Positions 23,451 through 28,158 of a stretch of 28,158 nucleotides of DNA are shown here, piece after piece. Below the pieces are notes generated by a model. The model saw only the letters and a program-made list of their open reading frames with translations. It was not told the origin of the DNA and ran no database searches. Made by a program: the position numbers and the translations under genes. Source of the DNA: Anaerolineales bacterium (GTDB lineage: Bacteria > Chloroflexota > Anaerolineae > Anaerolineales > Villigracilaceae); the NCBI GenBank assembly GCA_017882065.1, contig JADGQD010000003.1, positions 1 to 28,158 on the forward strand, written 5' to 3'. How positions within the stretch are numbered: the stretch's first letter is position 1; every line of letters begins with the position of its first letter.

Positions 23451-23858
23451 AAAAACTCCTCAACGCAAAGGGCATAAAATGCCCTCAATCCTTGGCTAAG
23501 AGTTTATCACAGTTAGGGTACCAACCGAAAGGACTCGATATTCTGCAACTCACTCGGGCATGGCTGGGAACGGCAGCCCGGAAAAGGATGCCAGGAGAAA
23601 AAACAATTGCCCAGGAAAAGGAAATGGCGAAATCCGTCGTTCATCGTTTTCTCATTATCTTTCATAATTTGATTATACACACAATAAAGAATCCGGATCG
23701 TTGGGAATTCCTGTAAAAGATATATATGTGTTGGGTGGATAAAGCCCGCCCAACAATCTTTGTTTGCCGCAATACCTCTACTATTCCGATTAAACCAAAA
23801 CCCGGTCCATTGGAGGAACCGGGTTTCAAGTATGGTTTGATCTCGTGACAAGGGCTAA
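23451..23858. other. Intergenic region with no convincing gene
   Basis: It contains the leader hairpin of the zinc-ribbon gene, a weak 74-codon plus-strand frame at 23492-23716 with TTG start and no family resemblance, and the ferredoxin terminator. AT-rich and otherwise featureless. Confidence 0.5.
23798..23826 (-). terminator. Terminator after the ferredoxin gene
   Basis: AAACCCGGT and ACCGGGTTT form a perfect 9-bp stem around an 11-base loop. On the minus strand the tail reads TTGGTTTAAT. It lies 33 bases past the ferredoxin stop. Confidence 0.7.
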
Positions 23859-24272
23859 CTAAATTCCGTTGTCTTGGTCTTTCGCGCCGTAACCAGGGCC
23901 GGACTTGAAGAAATCGTAGTTTGGTTGAATGTCGTCGCGCAGGTTGACCACTTCACCTGCGTTCAACTGTTTGACAGTATCCAGCACCACACGTGTACCG
24001 TTGTGATTGGTGCCCTCGAAGTGGTCGGCCAGACCGACCTTGCTGATGAATTCACCGCCCTTGGCAGTGTACGACACCGGCACATCATCCTCCGGGAAGA
24101 TGGCCGCAAACGGGCATTCCGGGATGCAAGCGCCGCAATCAATACAGGTATCCGGGTCAATGTACATCCAGGGATACTTCTCAACCGGTTCGCCGGGAAC
24201 GATGCACTCCACCGGGCAAACTTCGATGCAGCCGCGGTCGCGCAAGCACAGGCTAGTAATAATATGCGTCAT
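23859..24272 (-). CDS. Ferredoxin with two Fe-S cluster motifs
   Basis: A 137-residue electron carrier. The first motif has Cys9, 15, 19 and 23 (LCLRDRGCIEVCPVECI) and the second Cys43, 46, 49 and 53 (CIDCGACIPECPFAAI), typical of bacterial 7Fe/8Fe ferredoxins. The spacing C-x5-C in the first motif makes a 3Fe-4S cluster possible. The roughly 80-residue C-terminal extension is longer than in minimal ferredoxins and lacks a recognised fold. The start is preceded by AAAGGAGGAAC. It is a single-gene transcript, with its own promoter and terminator; electron partner unknown. Confidence 0.92.
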   Translation of the reverse strand: MTHIITSLCLRDRGCIEVCPVECIVPGEPVEKYPWMYIDPDTCIDCGACIPECPFAAIFPEDDVPVSYTAKGGEFISKVGLADHFEGTNHNGTRVVLDTVKQLNAGEVVNLRDDIQPNYDFFKSGPGYGAKDQDNGI

Positions 24273-24312
24273 TTTGTTCCTCCTTTTGGAAAATTAAGGT
24301 AAAGATAGACGT

Positions 24313-24341
24313 ATTATATCTGTCCTGACAGAATTGTGCAA
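24313..24341 (-). promoter_or_regulatory. Ferredoxin promoter with palindromic operator
   Basis: On the minus strand TTGCAC (24336-24341) and TATAAT (24313-24318) are 17 bases apart. The spacer holds TCTGTC-AG-GACAGA (24319-24332), perfect 6-bp arms. A protein bound there would block RNA polymerase, so regulation by a dimeric repressor is likely. The regulator is not identified. Confidence 0.78.
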
Positions 24342-24390
24342 CAATAAGCCCGGACATAAGGTGTGGGAATGAGCTTTCACTCTGGAAAAT

Positions 24391-24996
24391 CTACTTTGCT
24401 AAATATCGACGGGAAACCTCGGCCCAGTTGACCACGTTCCACCAATTGCCAACATATTCGGCGCGGCGGTTCTGATACTTCAAGTAATAAGCGTGTTCCC
24501 ACACATCCAAGGTCAGGAGCGGAATCATCCCATCGGATATCGGATTATCCTGGTTGGCGGTCGAGACCACTGCCAGCCCGCTGCCCTTCTTGACCAGCCA
24601 GGCCCAGCCGGAGCCGAAACGACTCATGGCGGTCTTTTCGAACTCGGTCTTGAAGTTAGCAAAGTTACCGAAGGCGGCGTCAATGGACTTTGCCAGTCCA
24701 CCCTGCGGTTCGCCGCCAGCTTGGGGGGTCATCACCTGCCAGAACAGGTCGTGGTTCCACGTCCCGCCGCCGTGGTTGCGGACCGCGGTGCGGATATCTT
24801 CGGGGACAGCGTTCAAGTCTGAAAGCAACTCCTCCAGCGTCTTGCTTCCCAGTTCGGGGTGCTTCTCCAGCGCCAAGTTCAGGTTGGTGATATAAGCGGC
24901 GTGGTGCTTGTCGTGGTGGATCTGCATCGTCTGCGTATCAATAAAAGGTTCGAGCGCGTCGTAGGCGTATGGGAGGGGATTAAGTTGGAATGACAT
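24391..24996 (-). CDS. sodA: Superoxide dismutase, Fe/Mn family, probably Mn type
   Basis: A 201-residue cytoplasmic enzyme that converts superoxide to oxygen and hydrogen peroxide. Metal ligands are His27 (IHHDKHHAAYI), His82 (GGGTWNHDLFW), Asp164 and His168 (DVWEHAYYLKYQNRR). Gly77 and Gln149 in STANQDNP favour the manganese form. Its presence implies at least occasional oxygen exposure. AAGGAGAAAA precedes the ATG at 24996. It has its own promoter with a Fur-like site. Confidence 0.96.
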   Translation of the reverse strand: MSFQLNPLPYAYDALEPFIDTQTMQIHHDKHHAAYITNLNLALEKHPELGSKTLEELLSDLNAVPEDIRTAVRNHGGGTWNHDLFWQVMTPQAGGEPQGGLAKSIDAAFGNFANFKTEFEKTAMSRFGSGWAWLVKKGSGLAVVSTANQDNPISDGMIPLLTLDVWEHAYYLKYQNRRAEYVGNWWNVVNWAEVSRRYLAK

Positions 24997-25025
24997 AGGG
25001 TTTTCTCCTTATTATCGGTCATTAT

Positions 25026-25073
25026 TTATGATTATTATCATCTATATTGTACTATTTACTTCTTCAAAGTCAA
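25026..25073 (-). promoter_or_regulatory. Superoxide dismutase promoter with Fur-like box
   Basis: On the minus strand TTGACT (25068-25073) and TACAAT (25046-25051) are 16 bases apart. At the expected transcript start is TGATAATAATCATAA (25026-25040), which matches 12 of 14 positions of the 7-1-7 Fur consensus. Iron or manganese control of this gene by a Fur-family protein is therefore plausible. Confidence 0.6.
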
Positions 25074-25120
25074 GATGGGGGCGGAATTTCTAACACATCG
25101 CTAATATAAAGCACCGTAGT

Positions 25121-25136
25121 GACGGCTTCAGCCGTC
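25121..25136. repeat. GACGGC-TTCA-GCCGTC palindrome
   Basis: Perfect 6-bp arms with a TTCA loop, followed by CATCTCC. The core and the flank resemble the palindrome at 22904, suggesting a common dispersed family. Confidence 0.65.
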
Positions 25137-25166
25137 CATCTCCTGGGAAAAAAGTGACTGCGCCTG

Positions 25167-25187
25167 CCCTGGCGGGTGGTGCCAGGG
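25167..25187. repeat. CCCTGGC/GCCAGGG inverted repeat
   Basis: Perfect 7-bp arms around a 7-base loop, 30 bases from the previous palindrome, in the non-coding space between sodA and the EamA gene. No T-tract follows. Confidence 0.55.
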
Positions 25188-25250
25188 AAGTCGCCAATAC
25201 AAGCCTTATCCATAATTTAGTTACTGCACAAGCGGTATACTTCGGGGATT

Positions 25251-26189
25251 ATGAGTGCTTCCCCCGCTCCCCACCGCTCCACGTTGACCCTGGGCTTGCT
25301 GGCCGGGATATCGGCCGCTTCCACCGCTGCCATTTTCATCCGTTTCGCGCAACACGAAGGTGCACCCTCCATCGTCATCGCCGCGGCTCGGCTGACGATT
25401 GCCAGCCTGATCCTGGCCCCCTTCGCGTTAACCCGTTACCGGTCCGACCTACGCCGGTTGAGCCGCCGGGAATTGGTTTTAACCATGCTCTCGGGCCTCT
25501 TCCTGGCTTTACATTTCGCTACCTGGATCACGTCTCTTGAGTACACCACTGTTGCCAGTTCGGTTATTTTGGTTACGACCACGCCACTATGGGTGGCTAT
25601 TCTAGCTCCGCTGGTGCTGCACGAGCGCCTCGGGACGATGGCAGTAGTCGGATTGATCCTCGCACTGACCGGTGGAGTCATTGTCGGGCTAAGCGATGCC
25701 TGTGCCTGGCATGCGGGTGCGCTGTCCTGCCCGTCGCTGCGGACCTTCTTCGGCGGGACTGGTTTCTTGGGCGATTTCCTGGCGCTGGCCGGAGCCTGGA
25801 TGGCAGCCGGGTACATGCTTGTGGGGCGCAAACTGCGCTCAAAGATGGAGCTCGTCCCGTACATTTTTGTGGTCTACGGGATGGCGGCGGTTGTTCTAAT
25901 GGTCATCATGCTAGGGATGGGAGAAAGCCCGCTCGGGCTGCCCGCGCTGGCGTACCTGTGGTTCGCCCTGCTGGCGTTGGTGCCGCAGTTATTCGGGCAT
26001 TCGACTTTCAACTGGGCATTGAAGTACCTGCCGGCTTCGTTTGTATCCGTGACCTTGCTCGGCGAGCCAGTTGGTTCGACCATCCTGGCGTATTTCATTT
26101 TTCAGGAACAGCCGGGGTGGGTGAAAATCGGCGGAGCGGCGTTGATCCTGGCGGGCATCTGGCTGGCGGCAAGTAGCGAAAAGAGGTAA
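25251..26189 (+). CDS. EamA (drug/metabolite transporter) family permease
   Basis: A 312-residue inner-membrane protein with about ten hydrophobic segments in two EamA repeats. The first repeat is residues about 13-145 (AAIFIRFAQHEGAPSIVIAAAR, TTPLWVAILAPLVLHERL) and the second about 170-308 (FLGDFLALAGAWMAAGYMLVG, VTLLGEPVGSTILAYFIFQE). The ERL and EP loop motifs are typical. Substrate unknown; relatives export amino acids or metabolites. The start at 25251 is supported by coding content; TATACT at 25236-25241 lies only nine bases before it, so the mRNA may be leaderless. Confidence 0.93.
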   Translation: MSASPAPHRSTLTLGLLAGISAASTAAIFIRFAQHEGAPSIVIAAARLTIASLILAPFALTRYRSDLRRLSRRELVLTMLSGLFLALHFATWITSLEYTTVASSVILVTTTPLWVAILAPLVLHERLGTMAVVGLILALTGGVIVGLSDACAWHAGALSCPSLRTFFGGTGFLGDFLALAGAWMAAGYMLVGRKLRSKMELVPYIFVVYGMAAVVLMVIMLGMGESPLGLPALAYLWFALLALVPQLFGHSTFNWALKYLPASFVSVTLLGEPVGSTILAYFIFQEQPGWVKIGGAALILAGIWLAASSEKR

Positions 26190-26420
26190 TTCTCATTCGT
26201 TGCGCTTATGAGTTGAATCTACAACAGATAAATAGACAAATACCGGAGGAATTTCCGATAAAGAAATACGCAATAATTTTTCGTATGAGCCATTAAGGAT
26301 GGATAATTATAGGTGGGTTGCTTTTTCAAACAATTATGACAGCAGATGGTTCAGAAGGCGGTAGGTTATGAGGTGAAACCATCACAAAGGTAAAACAAAT
26401 TACCGATGAGGAGACCCTCA
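26190..26420. other. Intergenic region, nothing recognised
   Basis: AT-rich sequence between the EamA gene and the pseudogene. No clear promoter, hairpin or coding frame was seen. Confidence 0.4.
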
Positions 26421-26690
26421 ATGAATTTTCTATTCGGAAAACAACAGACTGTGCAAGCGTTCGCTGAAGTGCTCGAAGATGGCGGCGCGCTATTCAGCCA
26501 GGAAATAAAAAGCCCAACAGAGGAGGTTATCGCGAATATCAGGCCTCGGTACCCATGCTGGATATTGCTGTGCGCGTCCAGCCAGAAAACAAGCCCCCTT
26601 GGAAGCCATAATGAAAGTTGGCCTCAGCAAGATGAACCTGCTCAAGCATGGTATACGCGTGGATTCTTCCATAAGACCAAACATGTAAAG
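26421..26690 (+). pseudogene. Frameshifted short-protein gene
   Basis: ATG 26421 opens MNFLFGKQQTVQAFAEVLED, which looks coding for about 30 residues. Sensible sequence then continues in a second frame (GGYREYQASVPMLDIAVRVQ, PENKPPW) from about 26522, and in a third (EAIMKVGLSKMNLLKHGIRV) from about 26602. A missing G in TGG-AAGCC would join the last two. Together they resemble a small single-domain protein; the family is not named. At least two indels are needed, so it is a pseudogene or contains assembly errors. Confidence 0.65.
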
Positions 26691-26730
26691 GAGAAAAACC
26701 GCCCCGACTTTTTCGACGGTGTGGTGCACT

Positions 26731-28158
26731 TTATCTCTGATAAAGCCAGTTCAGTTCCCGGAGGCTTCCCTGCAACTCCCCGCTCAAAGCAGCCTCCGTC
26801 ACGCGCCATTCCCAGTTGCCGCCGAGACGGGATGGGTAGTTGAAGCGCGCCTCGGTGCCCAGCGCCATGAAGTCCTGCAAAGGAGCAAGGGCAAAGACTG
26901 CCGTAGATTTCCAGGCTGTTCGGATCAAGTCCCGGGCAAAGTCTGAGCCATCGCTCTCCAGGTAGCGGCGGGCGAAATCCTTCTCATTCTCTGGAGCAGA
27001 TTCATACCAGCCGCGGGCGGTATCGTTGTCGTGCGTGCCGGTGTAAACCACGCAATTCTGCGGGTAGGAGTGCGGCAGGAACGGATTATTCGGGCCAGAA
27101 AAACCGAATTGCAGAACCTTCATCCCCGGCAAAGCAAACTGGTCGCGCAGGGCGGTCACATCGGGAGTGATTAAGCCCAAGTCTTCAGCGATGATGGGCA
27201 GGTCCGTGCCCAGACTGGCTTTTACCGCGTACAAAAAATCCGCGCCCGGACCCGGGACCCAGCGCCCGACCTCGGCAGTCGGTTTGTCAGCAGGGATTTC
27301 CCAGTAACCGGCAAATCCGCGGAAATGGTCAATGCGGAGGATGTCCACCAGTTTCAAAGTGGCGCGCAGGCGTTCCAGCCACCATTTATAGCCAGTGAAT
27401 TTGTGCACATCCCAACGGTAGAGCGGATTGCCCCACAACTGCCCGGTCGGGGAGAAGTAATCGGGTGGAACACCCGCCACCACGGTCGGCTTCAAATCCG
27501 CGTCAAGGAAGAACAGGTCGGGGTGCGACCACACATCCGAGGAGTCATTCGCCACAAAGATGGGGATGTCGCCGATGATGCGCAGTCCCTTCTGGTGGGC
27601 ATAATCACGCAGAGCATTCCACTGGCGGAAGAACACAAACTGATAATAAGTAAAGCGCAATATCGAAGAAGCCAGGGTATTCCGGGCTTCATCCAACGTA
27701 AACGGGTCACGCTTGCGTAACGACTCCGGCCAGCCATCCCACGAACCGCTGCCGTGGGCTTCTTTGATCGCCATGAATAAGGCATAGTCGTCCAGCCATG
27801 AGGCGTTTTCAGCGCAGAAAGAATCAAATTCAGCGCGGATTGTGCCGGGGACCGAAGCGAAGCGAATGAAGGCCCGCTCGAGCAGGTTTAATTTCCAGGG
27901 GATAAGTAGCCCAAAATCCACCCGCTCCGGATCAAAGTCCAGTTGCTCGATGAAATCATTCGAATGGAGCATGTTGTCACGCAACAGAAATTCCAGGCTT
28001 ATGAGATAGGGATTCCCGGCAAATGCTGAAAAGCACTGGTAAGGCGAATCGCCGTAGCCGGTGGGGCCGAGCGGGAGCACCTGCCAGAGTTTACAGCCGG
28101 TGCCTGCCAGCCAGTCCACCCAGCGGTAGGCAGCCGGACCGAAATCGCCGATGCCATA
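26731..28158 (-). CDS. malQ: 4-alpha-glucanotransferase (amylomaltase), N-terminally cut by the window edge
   Basis: 475 residues are visible; the frame is open to the right edge (YGIGDFGPAAYRW) and only about 20-30 N-terminal residues should be missing. This GH77 enzyme moves maltosyl and longer glucan units between chains in glycogen and maltodextrin metabolism. Motifs are LPLGPTGYGDSPYQCFSAFAGNP, GDIPIFVANDSSDVWSHPD, the nucleophile in ILRIDHFRGFAGYWEIP, the acid/base Glu in IIAEDLGLI, and YTGTHDNDTARGW. The stop is TAA 26731-26733. It converges with the pseudogene. No other glycogen gene is in view. Confidence 0.96.
   Translation of the reverse strand, partial: YGIGDFGPAAYRWVDWLAGTGCKLWQVLPLGPTGYGDSPYQCFSAFAGNPYLISLEFLLRDNMLHSNDFIEQLDFDPERVDFGLLIPWKLNLLERAFIRFASVPGTIRAEFDSFCAENASWLDDYALFMAIKEAHGSGSWDGWPESLRKRDPFTLDEARNTLASSILRFTYYQFVFFRQWNALRDYAHQKGLRIIGDIPIFVANDSSDVWSHPDLFFLDADLKPTVVAGVPPDYFSPTGQLWGNPLYRWDVHKFTGYKWWLERLRATLKLVDILRIDHFRGFAGYWEIPADKPTAEVGRWVPGPGADFLYAVKASLGTDLPIIAEDLGLITPDVTALRDQFALPGMKVLQFGFSGPNNPFLPHSYPQNCVVYTGTHDNDTARGWYESAPENEKDFARRYLESDGSDFARDLIRTAWKSTAVFALAPLQDFMALGTEARFNYPSRLGGNWEWRVTEAALSGELQGSLRELNWLYQR

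Noticed and set aside
23492..23716. 74-residue plus-strand frame in the spacer before the ferredoxin terminator
   Set aside because: TTG start without a clear ribosome binding site and no family resemblance; too weak to call a gene.

Overview
The window looks like a chromosomal segment of a Chloroflexota bacterium, most likely class Anaerolineae. This is an inference, not a search result. The supporting marks are a fused transaldolase/glucose-6-phosphate isomerase, type 2 isoleucyl-tRNA synthetase under a T-box, Thr/Pro-rich surface proteins with lipoprotein or signal leaders, a Tad pilus cluster with a receiver-domain CpaE, and scattered short palindromic repeats, some of them translated inside genes. 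No rRNA, tRNA, CRISPR array, transposase or complete prophage was seen.

Layout. (1) 1-1072, minus: the 5' part of an AT-rich multi-membrane-span protein of DUF2029/GT87 type, running off the left edge. (2) 1151-4715, minus: ileS with its T-box leader and promoter. The synthetase carries a swapped GVHH signature and two in-frame repeat-like insertions. (3) 4749-6431, plus: a GH36 alpha-galactosidase transcribed divergently, with another in-frame repeat peptide. (4) 6432-6936: a debris zone with a CAP-domain gene remnant and a small ORF. (5) 6937-12428, minus: the apparent operon rpiB, tal-pgi fusion, a VanY-like peptidase broken by an amber codon, and a CAP-domain lipoprotein. It mixes sugar-phosphate enzymes with cell-surface proteins. 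(6) 12561-13625, plus: an unrecognised coiled-coil/GRAM-like/zinc-ribbon protein with its own promoter and terminator. (7) 13784-15602: a DUF429 protein (minus), folB (plus) and folE (minus). folB and folE make two early enzymes of pterin/folate synthesis and meet tail to tail on a shared CTAG.

(8) 15672-22765, minus: a long co-directional run cpaB, cpaE, cpaF, tadB, tadC, comF and hpf, continuing toward folE. It encodes the assembly motor and platform of a Tad (type IVc) pilus, followed by a competence-type phosphoribosyltransferase and the ribosome hibernation factor. No pilin, prepilin peptidase or secretin gene lies in the window. (9) 22904-25250: a zinc-ribbon membrane protein, a ferredoxin with a palindrome between its promoter boxes, and an Mn-type superoxide dismutase with a Fur-like site, separated by palindrome-bearing spacers. 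(10) 25251-28158: an EamA transporter (plus), a frameshifted pseudogene, and malQ (minus), which is cut by the right edge.

The most noteworthy items are the T-box-controlled ileS with the GXHH signature, the repeat peptides embedded in ileS and the galactosidase, the amber stop separating a coupled signal peptide from the VanY enzyme, the decayed CAP and short-protein genes, and the undescribed GRAM-like/zinc-ribbon protein. I did not find a clear new multi-gene system. The closest candidate is the coupling of the Tad pilus operon to comF and hpf.
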